DNA of 21,368 nucleotides from CAZMXI01 sp964570205 (GTDB taxonomy: Bacteria; Planctomycetota; Phycisphaerae; Tepidisphaerales; Tepidisphaeraceae): NCBI GenBank assembly GCA_964570205.1, contig CAZMXI010000081.1:1-21368 (forward strand). Reading direction: 5' to 3'. Shown here one piece after another: positions 1-7,939 of this stretch. The notes under the pieces were generated by a model, which made no database searches, was not told where the DNA came from, and was given only the letters and a program-made list of their open reading frames with translations. A program made the position numbers and the translations under genes. Numbering within the stretch: position 1 is the first letter of the stretch; each line of letters opens with the position of its first letter.

Positions 1-1061
1 GCGCGAGCCTGCTCTCTCGCGTTCCTGCGAGATGCTATCTCGCCCTGGTTGCGGTCCCAGATCGGCAATTCCAGGCCGAGTCCAAGCCCCAGGGACTGAT
101 CGCCTTCCAACTCCCGGCCGAACGAGGGTCCGACGCGAAGGTTGGGAAACTGCTGCAGAATCGCCAGGCGCAAGTCATGCTCGGCCTGCTCGTGGGCTGC
201 CTGAAGGGCCTGGAGTTGAGGATGCCACGCGATCAGGCGCTGATCGAGCTGTTCATCGGCCGGAAGCTCGATCGTCCGCACCGCCAGCGGCCGGCCGGCC
301 AGGCTCAGCCTGAGGTCATACGTCGCGGGCAGCCCCATTAATTCGTTGAGCTTGCGGCGCGCCGATGCAACGTCCGCCTCCGCACGGCGGAGATCGTGGG
401 AAACGTGCGCAAGCTCCAGCTCGGCCAGGGTGACATCCAGTTCGGTGGCCTCGCCGAGGTTCTTGCGTTGCTGCATCAGGTCCAGCCCGCGGCGACGCAG
501 CCTGAGCTCTTCGCCCAGCAGGCCGGCGGACAGCGATGCGGACAGCACTTGCAGGTGTTGCCGGCGAACCTCGCCGGCGAGGGAAAGCTCGTGAGCGACG
601 ATCTCGGCCTGGGTTTGGGCGATTTGGGCGTTGGCGGCCGCCTGGCGAAGCTCGCGGCGCTTGGGGCTCAGCAGTTCGAAAAGAAGGTCGGCCTCAAGCA
701 CCGTGCCGGATGTGCCACTGATGCCTGTTCGCCAGTCCAGGCCGACTTCGGGATTGGGCCATACCCCCGCGGAGATCAATTCGGCCTGCGATTGTCCCAA
801 TTCCAGCCGCTTGGCACTTAACGACGGATTCAGCGTGAGTGCAACAGAGACCACCTCATCTTCATCCAGGCCATCCGAGGGATCGAAGGGCCGGGTTGTT
901 GCGGCGGTGGCGGAGTGGTGAATCGTCACATCCGGGATGGTGCGATGCCGCAGGGCGGTGAGCTCGACCTGAGGGTCCAGAGGTTGTGGCTCATACTTTG
1001 CGCAGCCAGCCAATTCGGCGGCTAAGACCATGAATATCAATATCTTAGACTGTATTCCCAC
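1..1061 (-). CDS. TolC/CzcC-family outer-membrane efflux lipoprotein, 3' end cut by window
   Basis: The outer-membrane channel of a tripartite efflux system (OEP family), which would carry substrates out from an inner-membrane pump. Translating the minus strand gives about 353 residues before the edge. The N-terminus has a lysine, a hydrophobic core and the lipobox LAGC, so the mature protein should be lipid-anchored. A long helical coiled-coil region rich in Ala, Gln, Leu and Glu follows, and near the edge is PIWDRNQGEIA, which matches the DRNQG motif of CzcC/CusC-type channels. The start is uncertain: GTG at 1061 gives the best signal peptide; TTG at 1064 lies 7 nt after GGAG; ATG at 1031 would leave a very short signal. 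The C-terminal OEP repeat, and probably adaptor and pump genes, lie to the left of the window. Family sure; substrate unknown, with heavy metals suggested by the CzcC-like motif. Confidence 0.85.
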   Translation of the reverse strand, partial: MGIQSKILIFMVLAAELAGCAKYEPQPLDPQVELTALRHRTIPDVTIHHSATAATTRPFDPSDGLDEDEVVSVALTLNPSLSAKRLELGQSQAELISAGVWPNPEVGLDWRTGISGTSGTVLEADLLFELLSPKRRELRQAAANAQIAQTQAEIVAHELSLAGEVRRQHLQVLSASLSAGLLGEELRLRRRGLDLMQQRKNLGEATELDVTLAELELAHVSHDLRRAEADVASARRKLNELMGLPATYDLRLSLAGRPLAVRTIELPADEQLDQRLIAWHPQLQALQAAHEQAEHDLRLAILQQFPNLRVGPSFGRELEGDQSLGLGLGLELPIWDRNQGEIASRRNAREQAR

Positions 1062-1108
1062 CAATCCACATCTCCGAATGGTATCAATTGAATACGATAT
1101 CCAGTCAG

Positions 1109-1138
1109 ACTATAGCGGTCGAACGGAGGAATTGCCAG
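1109..1138 (-). promoter_or_regulatory. candidate sigma-70 promoter of the efflux channel gene
   Basis: On the minus strand, TATAGT (1114-1109) matches the -10 consensus at five of six positions, and CTGGCA (1138-1133) is a four-of-six -35 element 18 nt upstream. Transcription would begin near 1102, about 40 nt before the start codon and directly after the pilT terminator. Confidence 0.4.
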
Positions 1139-1147
1139 AAGGAGCCA

Positions 1148-1175
1148 ACGGAGGATCGCGCGGGCGATCCTCCGT
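1148..1175 (-). terminator. hairpin terminator behind pilT
   Basis: ACGGAGGATCGC (1148-1159) pairs perfectly with GCGATCCTCCGT (1164-1175) around a GCGG loop, a 12-bp stem that starts 25 nt after the pilT stop. On the minus strand the sequence after the stem is only moderately T-rich (TTGGCTCCTTCT), so termination may be less than complete. It separates pilT from the efflux gene. Confidence 0.7.
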
Positions 1176-1200
1176 GCCTGGCTTGCTGATGTTGCGGGGC

Positions 1201-2343
1201 TCACCGAATCCGCGTGTCGCTGTTGCTGATGCCGCGGAGGGCGAGGTTCAGGGCATCTACGTTGCTGGCGAGACGCCGGGCCTCAGCCACGTCGATGATC
1301 TGCTTCTGGAACAGCTCCGACAGGTGCTGGTCGAAGCTCTGGCTGCCGGCCTCGCGGTTGCCAACGCTGCCCTTGAGCTTCTCGAACTCGCCTTCAAGGA
1401 TGTACTTCTGCACGATCGGCGTGCGCATCATGATCTCAACGACGGGCACGCGGCCTTTGCCCTCGCGTTTCTTGGCCAGGCGCTGCGAGACCACGGCAAT
1501 GAGGTTCATGCCGAGCTGAGTCTGCTGGAGGTCCTTCTGATTGGGGTCGAACAGCGAGACCATGCGCTCGATGGTCATCGGGGCGTTGGTGGCGTGGACG
1601 GTGGTGTAGACCAGGTGTCCGGTGTCGGCGGCGCGGAGGGCGGTGGCCAGCGAAAAGGTATCGCGGATTTCGCCGATCATGAGCACGTCCGGGTCCTGGC
1701 GCATCATTTCGCGCAGGGCGTAGTCATAGCTTTCAGAGTCCGTGCCCACCTCGACCTGGCTGACCATGGACTTAATGTTGTCGTGCTGGTACTCGATGGG
1801 GTCCTCGACGCAGATAATGCGCTCTGCCCGCGTACGGTTGATCTTGCCCACCAGCGCCGCCAGCGTGGTGGACTTGCCGGAGCCGGTGGTTCCCGAGACG
1901 ATGACGATGCCGCGGTGGTGGTCGGCCAGCGTCTCCACCTGGGGCGGAAGGTTCAGCTCGGTGAAATCGGGAATCTTGGTGACGATCCGGCGTATGACGA
2001 TGGCAAGCTTCGCGCGGCTGTGAAAGATGTTGACGCGAAAGCGGGCCTGGGCCTCGGGAAAGGCGTGGGACAGGTCGGTGGCGCCGCGTTGCTCGAGGGT
2101 CTTCCAGTGCTCCTCATCCTTGACGAGCTGGCGGACATAGTCATCCATTTCCTCGTCGGTGGAGGGGGGCACCTCCAGAAATCTGGGCCGGCCATCCACG
2201 CGGATCATGGGCGTGGATCCGGATTGAAGATGAACGTCCGACCCGCCCACCTTGACCACCGTGCGAAGGTAGTCGTTGAGGGTCGGCTTGCGGTCGTTGA
2301 CACGGATCTGAGCGGGCGTTTCCTGCTGCGTTTGCTCGGACAT
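1201..2343 (-). CDS. pilT: Type IV pilus retraction ATPase PilT
   Basis: A hexameric cytoplasmic ATPase that depolymerises type IV pili and so powers twitching and DNA uptake. The 380 residues carry the full secretion-ATPase set: Walker A GTTGSGKST (151-159), Asp box ICVEDPIE (177-184), Walker B with GEIRD (224-228) and a His box around HLVYTTVHATNA (243-254). The N-terminal PAS-like domain includes GGSDVHLQSGSTPMIRVDG. The length fits PilT/PilU and is far shorter than PilB, and no zinc tetracysteine is present. GGAGGT lies 6 nt before the ATG. The gene stands alone with its own promoter and terminator; no other pilus gene is in the window. PilU or another PilT paralogue cannot be excluded. 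Confidence 0.93.
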   Translation of the reverse strand: MSEQTQQETPAQIRVNDRKPTLNDYLRTVVKVGGSDVHLQSGSTPMIRVDGRPRFLEVPPSTDEEMDDYVRQLVKDEEHWKTLEQRGATDLSHAFPEAQARFRVNIFHSRAKLAIVIRRIVTKIPDFTELNLPPQVETLADHHRGIVIVSGTTGSGKSTTLAALVGKINRTRAERIICVEDPIEYQHDNIKSMVSQVEVGTDSESYDYALREMMRQDPDVLMIGEIRDTFSLATALRAADTGHLVYTTVHATNAPMTIERMVSLFDPNQKDLQQTQLGMNLIAVVSQRLAKKREGKGRVPVVEIMMRTPIVQKYILEGEFEKLKGSVGNREAGSQSFDQHLSELFQKQIIDVAEARRLASNVDALNLALRGISNSDTRIR

Positions 2344-2381
2344 CGATGTACCTCCAGGTGTGGCATCAATCTAAGCAGCCC

Positions 2382-2411
2382 ATTGTATCGAAGCGAACGG
2401 CGGACGGCCAA
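2382..2411 (-). promoter_or_regulatory. candidate pilT promoter
   Basis: On the minus strand, TTGGCC (2411-2406) and TACAAT (2387-2382) are separated by 18 nt. The -10 matches five of six and the -35 four of six consensus positions. Transcription would start near 2375, leaving a leader of about 30 nt that contains the strong GGAGGT site. Confidence 0.5.
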
Positions 2412-2461
2412 TCCGGCGAATTCGCACCCCCAGGCGGATGGCAGACGGGCCTCCTGCGGTT

Positions 2462-3580
2462 CTATTCCACGACCAGGTTGTCGCGGTGGACGACCTCATC
2501 GTAAGCCGCCTCGCCGAGGAGCGAGCGCACCTCGCTGGTCTTGCGCCCGCGGATGCGCTCGACGGATTCGGCGGAGTAGTTGGACAGGCCGCGGGCGACC
2601 ATTCGGCCGTCCATCGCCTTGATGGCGATGACGTCGCCGGCGTGGAAATGTCCTTCAAGCCTCACGATGCCCGCGGGCAGCAGGCTCTTGTTCTTCTGCC
2701 CCACGGCGATGGCAGCGCCTTCATCGACGATGACCGCGCCGACCGGCCGGGCAGCGCCGATCCAGCAGCTTCGCGAGCTGCGTCGCTTTGGCGAGGGGAT
2801 GAACAGCGTGCCGACATCGTCGCCGTCGAGGATTCGGCGCAGCACATCGTCGTCGCGGCCGTTGGCGACGATCATGGCGCTGCCGGCGTCGGTCACCATC
2901 GCCGCAGCGCTGAGCTTGGAATCCATGCCGCCCTTGCCCAGGGCGCTTTTTTCCTTGCGGACCAGCATGCGGGCCTCATCCGTGCTCTGGACGAGTCGCA
3001 CCGACTTGCTCTGCGCGTCGAGCAGGCCATCCACGACCGTCAGCAGGACCAGCAGGTCCGCCTGGAGGGCGTGGGTGACCAGGGCCGCGAGAATGTCGTT
3101 GTCGCCGAAGCTGATCTTGACGATTTCGTCGGTGCTGACCGTGTCGTTTTCGTTGATGATGGGCACCGCTCCCATGGCGTGGATGGCGCTGACCGTGTTG
3201 CGCAGATTAAGGAATCGTGTGCGCTTGTCGATGTCGTCGCGGGTGAGCAGAATCTGCGCCACGGGGATATTGAATGGGGCAAACGCGTTCGCCCAGGCAT
3301 CCATGAGCTTGCGCTGGCCGACGGCGGCGACCGCCTGAAGCTGACCGAGGTCGGTGGGACGCTTGGGCAGATTCAGCTCGGCCATTCCCGCGCCGATGGC
3401 GCCTGAACTGACGATGGTGACGCGAACACCGCGCTGCGCGAGGGCGGCGACCTGCCGGGCGGCATCGGCAATAAACGCCGCGTCCAGTCGTTTGTTTGAA
3501 TCAGAGAGCAACTGCGTGCCGAGCTTCACGACGATGCTGCTCACGGACGAAAGGCACTGTTTTCGGGATTCTTCGGCCAT
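2462..3580 (-). CDS. proB: Glutamate 5-kinase
   Basis: Phosphorylates glutamate to gamma-glutamyl phosphate with ATP, the first step of proline synthesis in the cytoplasm. From ATG 3580 the product is 372 residues, close to E. coli ProB (367). The amino-acid-kinase domain begins SSIVVKLGTQLL and has VSSGAIGAGMAEL and the substrate motif NENDTVSTDEIV. ALGKGGMDSKLSAA is the typical C-terminal part of the kinase fold. A C-terminal PUA domain follows, ending HRDNLVVE. The reading frame is open 26 codons further upstream, but family alignment favours the internal ATG; the ribosome site there is weak. No proA or proC lies beside it, so the proline genes are probably scattered. Confidence 0.94.
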   Translation of the reverse strand: MAEESRKQCLSSVSSIVVKLGTQLLSDSNKRLDAAFIADAARQVAALAQRGVRVTIVSSGAIGAGMAELNLPKRPTDLGQLQAVAAVGQRKLMDAWANAFAPFNIPVAQILLTRDDIDKRTRFLNLRNTVSAIHAMGAVPIINENDTVSTDEIVKISFGDNDILAALVTHALQADLLVLLTVVDGLLDAQSKSVRLVQSTDEARMLVRKEKSALGKGGMDSKLSAAAMVTDAGSAMIVANGRDDDVLRRILDGDDVGTLFIPSPKRRSSRSCWIGAARPVGAVIVDEGAAIAVGQKNKSLLPAGIVRLEGHFHAGDVIAIKAMDGRMVARGLSNYSAESVERIRGRKTSEVRSLLGEAAYDEVVHRDNLVVE

Positions 3581-3692
3581 GGCCCAACTCGCAAAAGGGC
3601 CATAGTTTAGCGAATGGCGGGGAAATGAAAATGTCGCTAATCGTCCTGTCGCCTGCAACCGCCGCCGCCCGGAGGGGTATTAGGAGGTAAGC

Positions 3693-4688
3693 ATGAGACT
3701 GGAATACCTACGACGCTGGCAATGGATGCTGATCGGGGCCTTTGTGGGTCTGGTGATCGGGGTAATGCGGTACAACTACCTAAGCGACCCCAGCAACGGC
3801 GCGCAGAGCCTGAGTGAGCGGCCCTTCGAGGAGTCGCTGACGGCCGTCGAGCAGGCGGCCGACGGCAGAAAGGTGCCGAGGTTCAAAAACCCCACGGTCT
3901 ACCGGGCATTTGGCACGTGCCGGGGCAAAGACCAGATGTGCTACGTGGTCGTGGGGGATTACCTGGATCCGATCGCGGTGCGGCGGCAAGGCAAGGCGGC
4001 ATATGCCCGCTACATGTTCGTATGGCCGGTCAGCGAGCCCTATACGCCGAGGCTGCGGACCAAGCTTGAAGACATCGCGCCGCCCCGGACGATGGGGGAC
4101 AGGCTGGCGTCGCTGTGCGAGTCGCTGAAGCTCAAGGCGCCCGATCCACCCAACTCCCTGCTCCACTTCCTGCGCAAGGTGCAGGCCAACGACGCCAAGT
4201 CGAACAGCGAATTCAAGTTCGCATTCAACTATGCGTGGTGGCAGCAGGCCCGCATTACCGTTCCGGCTTGGATCATCGGGTCGTTCGTCGCCATCGGCGT
4301 GATCTGGCCGACGATCATCAATCTGATCGTGTGGGGCAGTTTCTTCCGGCCGAAGGAGGAAAAGGGTGTCAGCCTGTGGGGCGTCAAGAGCAAGCCGGAA
4401 GAGAAGAAACAGGCCAAGGCGCCGTCGCAGGAAGACATGGACCAGCTCACGCGGATGGGGCGGGACCTGGAGGCGAAGCTCAAGGGTTCGGGCATGGCCA
4501 TGACCGGGCCCTCGGCGTCGCACGGCGATAGTGCGGCCGCGCAGGGCCAACCCGTCCGACAGCTTACGGCCACCGCGGCCGATGCGGCGCCGGCGGTCGA
4601 CGACAACAAGGAAGAGAAGCACTTCGAGGCGAAATCGGATGACTTCTATCCGACGGAACGGCATATCAAACCGAAGAAATCGGACTGA
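3693..4688 (+). CDS. Two-TM membrane protein with charged cytoplasmic tail, function unknown
   Basis: I do not recognise this family. The 331 residues have a first membrane segment at about 11-29 (WMLIGAFVGLVIGVM), a region of about 150 residues between the membrane segments with three cysteines (CRGKDQMC at 76-83 and one at 142), a second long hydrophobic stretch at about 187-218, and a Lys/Glu/Ala-rich tail of about 110 residues that looks disordered. With two membrane crossings, the middle region should lie outside the cytoplasm and both ends inside. A very strong ribosome site (AGGAGG, 5 nt before ATG) suggests good expression. It diverges from proB and ends at a strong two-way terminator, so it is a single-gene unit. 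No catalytic motif is visible. Confidence 0.85.
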   Translation: MRLEYLRRWQWMLIGAFVGLVIGVMRYNYLSDPSNGAQSLSERPFEESLTAVEQAADGRKVPRFKNPTVYRAFGTCRGKDQMCYVVVGDYLDPIAVRRQGKAAYARYMFVWPVSEPYTPRLRTKLEDIAPPRTMGDRLASLCESLKLKAPDPPNSLLHFLRKVQANDAKSNSEFKFAFNYAWWQQARITVPAWIIGSFVAIGVIWPTIINLIVWGSFFRPKEEKGVSLWGVKSKPEEKKQAKAPSQEDMDQLTRMGRDLEAKLKGSGMAMTGPSASHGDSAAAQGQPVRQLTATAADAAPAVDDNKEEKHFEAKSDDFYPTERHIKPKKSD

Positions 4689-4723
4689 CCGACTTTGCTG
4701 AGCGTTCCACTATCAGAAGACGA

Positions 4724-4753
4724 AAAGCCCCGTACGCGAGAGTGCGGGGCTTT
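4724..4753. terminator. bidirectional terminator between the two-TM protein gene and lexA
   Basis: AAAGCCCCG (4724-4732) pairs with CGGGGCTTT (4745-4753); three further inner pairs (one G-U) close a 6-nt loop. T-rich tails follow on both strands, serving the convergent upstream gene and lexA. Confidence 0.9.
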
Positions 4754-4789
4754 GTTCATGGCGTCAGATGTTTCGGCCAGATGGCGCGT

Positions 4790-5401
4790 TCAGGCATAGC
4801 TGCGGAGCACGCCGATGACGACGCCCTGGATGCGGCAACGATCGGGCTCGACATAGCGGGGTTCCATCGTCTTGTTGGCCGGCTGGAGGCGGATTCGCCC
4901 GCTTTCGCGGTAGAATCGCTTGAGCGTGGCCTCGCCGGTGTCGAGGAGCGCGACGACCTGCTCGCCGTTGCGGGCGGTGTTGCGGCGCTCGATGATGACG
5001 TAATCGCCGTCGCACAGATGATCTTCGATCATGGAATCGCCACGGACCTTGAGCACATAGACGCCGGAGCGGCTGGCGAAAAGGTCCTCCAGATCGATTT
5101 CCTCGCGGTTCTCGACTGCCTCAATGGGCGAACCGGCCGCGATGGTGCCCAGGAGCGGCAACTTGGTGGAGCGCTCTTCATCGGGAAGCTTGCCCTCAGC
5201 AATGATCTCCAAAGAGCGAGCCTTGTGACGGTCGCGCCGCAGGACGCGCTTTTTTTCCAGAGCGTTGACGTGCTCGAAGATGGTCACCTTGCTGGTCCCC
5301 AGTTGATCGGCCAGTTCCTGCATCGTGGGGGAATAGCCATGCAGGTGGCGGAAGTTGCGTACTGCGACGATCACATCCAGTTGTCGGGGTGTCAGATTCA
5401 T
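4790..5401 (-). CDS. lexA: SOS repressor LexA
   Basis: Represses DNA-damage genes and cuts itself when RecA is activated. The 203 residues nearly equal E. coli LexA (202). The winged helix-turn-helix spans about 1-65 (TMQELADQLGTSKVTIFEHV). The self-cleavage pair Ala89-Gly90 sits in GTIAAGSPIEA, and the dyad is Ser123 (RGDSM) and Lys161 (GEATLKRF). The start ATG 5401 follows GAGG by about 6 nt and matches the family N-terminus; the frame stays open to 5602, but that extension looks like noise. A small ORF in another frame overlaps its first 205 nt and holds the promoter-proximal position, so lexA is probably the second cistron. I saw no palindrome resembling a known SOS box near the promoter. 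Confidence 0.95.
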   Translation of the reverse strand: MNLTPRQLDVIVAVRNFRHLHGYSPTMQELADQLGTSKVTIFEHVNALEKKRVLRRDRHKARSLEIIAEGKLPDEERSTKLPLLGTIAAGSPIEAVENREEIDLEDLFASRSGVYVLKVRGDSMIEDHLCDGDYVIIERRNTARNGEQVVALLDTGEATLKRFYRESGRIRLQPANKTMEPRYVEPDRCRIQGVVIGVLRSYA

Positions 5402-5624
5402 TGTTCGCCTCGTGTGATTGCTCGAGCAGCGTTTCCAGCCCGCCCAGCAAAGCCTCAATCTCCTGCGCATCCAGAATTCTGGGCGCAACCAGTGATGACG
5501 ATTGCCCCGTCGGGACCAAAGACAGATCCTGATCGAGCAATCGCTCAACCTCAGCATCCGTTGAGCCAATCGGGCCAACCGGCGGCCAACCGGCGGCGTC
5601 ATCGGCCGGGGAATCGCTTCCCAT
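5196..5624 (-). CDS. Small acidic protein upstream of and overlapping lexA, unknown
   Basis: A 142-residue ORF starting at ATG 5624, preceded by GGGAGG at 5 nt and by a good promoter, so it is likely the first translated frame of the lexA transcript. Residues 1-75 look like real protein, acidic with two similar motifs, DAEVERLL (23-30) and DAQEIEALL (52-60). From about residue 75 the frame lies inside lexA, one base out of step, and the sequence (many Arg, Gly, Pro and Gln) looks like a by-product of lexA coding. It could be a genuine protein with an overlapping tail, or a leader ORF whose translation controls lexA. The second motif resembles the FliM N-terminal EIDALL peptide, but no flagellar gene is near. 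Function unknown. Confidence 0.5.
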   Translation of the reverse strand: MGSDSPADDAAGWPPVGPIGSTDAEVERLLDQDLSLVPTGQSSSLVAPRILDAQEIEALLGGLETLLEQSHEANNESDTPTTGCDRRSTQLPPPAWLFPHDAGTGRSTGDQQGDHLRARQRSGKKARPAARPSQGSLFGDHC

Positions 5625-5675
5625 GAGAACCTCCCGGAGCGCGCTCCAAGAGTGGTTCGGACACTGTTTGGTCAA

Positions 5676-5704
5676 TCATTACCCTAACACTGGCTCTTCG
5701 TCAA
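5676..5704 (-). promoter_or_regulatory. promoter of the leader ORF and lexA
   Basis: On the minus strand, TTGACG (5704-5699) and TAATGA (5681-5676) are exactly 17 nt apart, preceded by two long T-runs that could act as an UP-like element or end the transcript of the gene before it. The start would be near 5669, about 45 nt before ATG 5624. Confidence 0.6.
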
Positions 5705-5747
5705 GAAAAAAAACACAAAAAAAGACGTGTCGCGTGTTCGCAACGAC

Positions 5748-6443
5748 TCAATTCTCGCGTTCTGTCGGGAGAACCAGGGGAATGAGGCGGGATTCGTCCT
5801 TCCCCAGCCGAATGTCACCCAGCTCGGGCAGCCACCGGATCTGCCGGACCTGGCTCTGAAAATCCCGTTGGCTGGGAAACCGCTCGCGGCGAAGAACCTT
5901 GTTTTGCTGGCCGATGCGCTCCCATCCGCCATGCTGGTTCTTGAAATACCACAACTCGATGCGCCAGATGACCTCATCGCCCTTGCGGCCATAGAAGGGG
6001 GTGTCGCGAATCAGTTCCATCAGAAGAACAGCGCGATCGTGGTCGCCGCGGATGGCCAGAAGACGGCGTTTGTTCTCGAAAGCCTTGATGCCCGCGACCT
6101 GTTCGTCGATCTGCTTACGGTCCTCTTCATCGAGCGGGCCGGCGTTGGGCTTGGCCGGCTCCGGGCCGTACCAGGAAAGATCCACTCCCTGGAGGATTGT
6201 GCCATCAGCGAGGGCGATGCGCACGTCATAGGCGATATTGGGCAGAAGATTGGAGAACACGACTCGATGGCGATCGGCGACGCCCTCGCTCTGCAGCTTC
6301 AGTACGGGCGCGACGGCGACAGCCGATCGAATGGTGGAATCCCGGGGCAGCTCGATAGTCAGTGACGAGCCGGCGGCGCGCGCGGTCGCGGCCGAATGGA
6401 CCGCCAGAAGACAGGCAACGGCGGCGAAAAGGGCGCACTTCAT
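5748..6443 (-). CDS. Secreted protein of unknown function
   Basis: A 231-residue product with a clear Sec signal peptide (hydrophobic residues 4-18, probable cleavage after ARA near residue 23). The mature part is polar, with Trp and aromatic patches (VDLSWYGPEP, WRIELWYFKNQHGGWERIG) suggesting a beta-rich domain, and a central charged helix around EEDRKQIDEQVAG. I do not recognise the family. Its ATG overlaps the stop of the SDR gene (ATGA at 6440-6443), so the two are translationally coupled and probably work in related processes. Two T-runs of 7-8 bases shortly after its stop (5705-5725, read on the minus strand) probably help end the transcript. Confident as a gene, not as to role. Confidence 0.82.
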   Translation of the reverse strand: MKCALFAAVACLLAVHSAATARAAGSSLTIELPRDSTIRSAVAVAPVLKLQSEGVADRHRVVFSNLLPNIAYDVRIALADGTILQGVDLSWYGPEPAKPNAGPLDEEDRKQIDEQVAGIKAFENKRRLLAIRGDHDRAVLLMELIRDTPFYGRKGDEVIWRIELWYFKNQHGGWERIGQQNKVLRRERFPSQRDFQSQVRQIRWLPELGDIRLGKDESRLIPLVLPTEREN

Positions 6444-7939
6444 GCCTCTACCATACCCGCGCTGGAGGCGGCGGCAAGCGATTCCGCCTCGTGCTGAATG
6501 CCGTGCAGCATTCCCCGAAAGACATAGCCGTGAAGGGGAAGCACCGCGTACCAGTATCCCAGGCCGACCAAGCCTCGCGGCCTGAAACGCGCGGTCTGCG
6601 CCAGCAGCGTGATGTCCGGACCACCCGTGCCGGACATCGGCTGAATTTCGAATTCCAGCAGCGCATCACCCGGAAGTTTCATCTCTGCCCTCAGGCTCAG
6701 GAGCCTGGGTGGATCGATGGCGGTCACGCGCCAGAAATCCAGGGCATCGCCAAACGCCAGCCGTGCGGGATGACGTCGCGAACGTCGCAGCCCGGGTCCG
6801 CCCACCAATCGATCCATCCAGCCGCGAAGCCGCCAGAGCCAGTCCGCCGCGTAGTAGCCGTGCCCTCCGCCGACCTTGCATACCGCATCGAACACCGCCT
6901 GCGGCGATGCCCGCACCCGCACCTCGCGGCGGTCGATGAATGCTTTTCCGCCGGCCCAGTCCGGATCGCCGGGAATGACGCCGGCGTCGCTCCAGGCGGT
7001 CTCCACTTCGTGGCTGCGCGTGCGTCCAATGGCAAGCTCAATCGATTGTCGCACGTTCATCAGTGGGCCCGGCATCAGACTCTGCGCCTGGTCATCCCGA
7101 CAGACGACGCGGTTGCGCAATCCATCGGCGAGGGGCCGGGCGATGCGGTAGCTCACCGGCGTCACCAGGTGAATCCACAGGGAACTGAGCCGTGGGCTGA
7201 GAAGGGGCACCGGAACGATGAGCCGGCGCCGCAAGCCCAGGCACTGCGCCATGATCTGAATCAGTTGCCGGTAGGTAAGCACTTCCGATCCGCCGATGTC
7301 CAGCGTTGTGCCGATCGATCCGGGCGACTCCAGGCACTGCACGAGGTATCGCAGCACGTCCCGAATGGCGATGGGCTGGCACTCGGTTCCCACCCAGCGG
7401 GGCGTAATCATCACCGGAAGCCTTTCGGTGAGATAACGCAGGATTTCGAACGAGGCCGAGCCTGACCCGATGATCATGGCGGCGCGAAGGACCGTGACCG
7501 GGACCGTGCCGCTCGCCAGGCAGATTCCCACCTCCCGCCTGGAGGACAGGTGCTCACTGAGGCCGTCGCCCAGTTCGCCCAGCCCACCGAGGTAGATGAT
7601 GCGGTGGACGCCGGCATGCTGGGCTGCCTCGGCGAATGCCACCGCCAGTTCCCTGTCGCGCCGAGCGTAATCGCGCCCCGACGCCTCCATCGAGTGAATC
7701 AGGTAGTAAGCGGCCTCGCAGCCGCCCATGGCCTTGGCCAACTGAGCCACGTCCATTGCGTCCGCCTCGACGATCTCGACGCGCGGGTCGGCCGCCCAGG
7801 ATCGAGTCATCAGCTTGGGGACTGAACGGGCCAGGCATCGAACGTGCCAGCCGGCCTCGATGAGACGGGGCGCGAGCCTGCCGCCAACATACCCAGTGGC
7901 CCCGGTGAGGAAGACGCGACCACGAATCTGACAAGGCAT
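6440..7939 (-). CDS. YbjT-like NAD(P)-binding SDR protein with C-terminal DUF2867 domain
   Basis: The N-terminal part (about 1-300) is an atypical short-chain dehydrogenase of the NmrA/YbjT group: the dinucleotide-binding motif LTGATGYVGGRL (11-22) is followed by a typical RCLARS and, further on, DVAQLAKAM and YYLIHSM. The C-terminal part (about 330-485) resembles DUF2867, a SRPBCC-like domain, from VRASPQAVFDAVCKVGG to the conserved WYAVLPLHGYVFRGML. This two-domain layout is known from bacterial YbjT proteins; their substrate is not established. The length of 499 matches. GAGG precedes the ATG by 4 nt, and a possible -10 (TATGAT) lies at 7963-7958. It is first in a two-gene unit with the secreted protein. 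Confidence 0.88.
   Translation of the reverse strand: MPCQIRGRVFLTGATGYVGGRLAPRLIEAGWHVRCLARSVPKLMTRSWAADPRVEIVEADAMDVAQLAKAMGGCEAAYYLIHSMEASGRDYARRDRELAVAFAEAAQHAGVHRIIYLGGLGELGDGLSEHLSSRREVGICLASGTVPVTVLRAAMIIGSGSASFEILRYLTERLPVMITPRWVGTECQPIAIRDVLRYLVQCLESPGSIGTTLDIGGSEVLTYRQLIQIMAQCLGLRRRLIVPVPLLSPRLSSLWIHLVTPVSYRIARPLADGLRNRVVCRDDQAQSLMPGPLMNVRQSIELAIGRTRSHEVETAWSDAGVIPGDPDWAGGKAFIDRREVRVRASPQAVFDAVCKVGGGHGYYAADWLWRLRGWMDRLVGGPGLRRSRRHPARLAFGDALDFWRVTAIDPPRLLSLRAEMKLPGDALLEFEIQPMSGTGGPDITLLAQTARFRPRGLVGLGYWYAVLPLHGYVFRGMLHGIQHEAESLAAASSAGMVEA

Noticed and set aside
1030..2622. 530-codon plus-strand frame opposite pilT
   Set aside because: Antisense shadow of pilT and proB, His/Gly-rich and without a ribosome site.
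5402..5602. N-terminal extension of LexA
   Set aside because: The extra 67 residues are Arg/Trp-rich noise, and ATG 5401 has a ribosome site and matches the family N-terminus.
5640..5705. SOS box near the lexA promoter
   Set aside because: No GAAC-N4-GTTC, CTGT-N8-ACAG or other clear palindrome was found; the lineage-specific operator, if present, cannot be told by eye.
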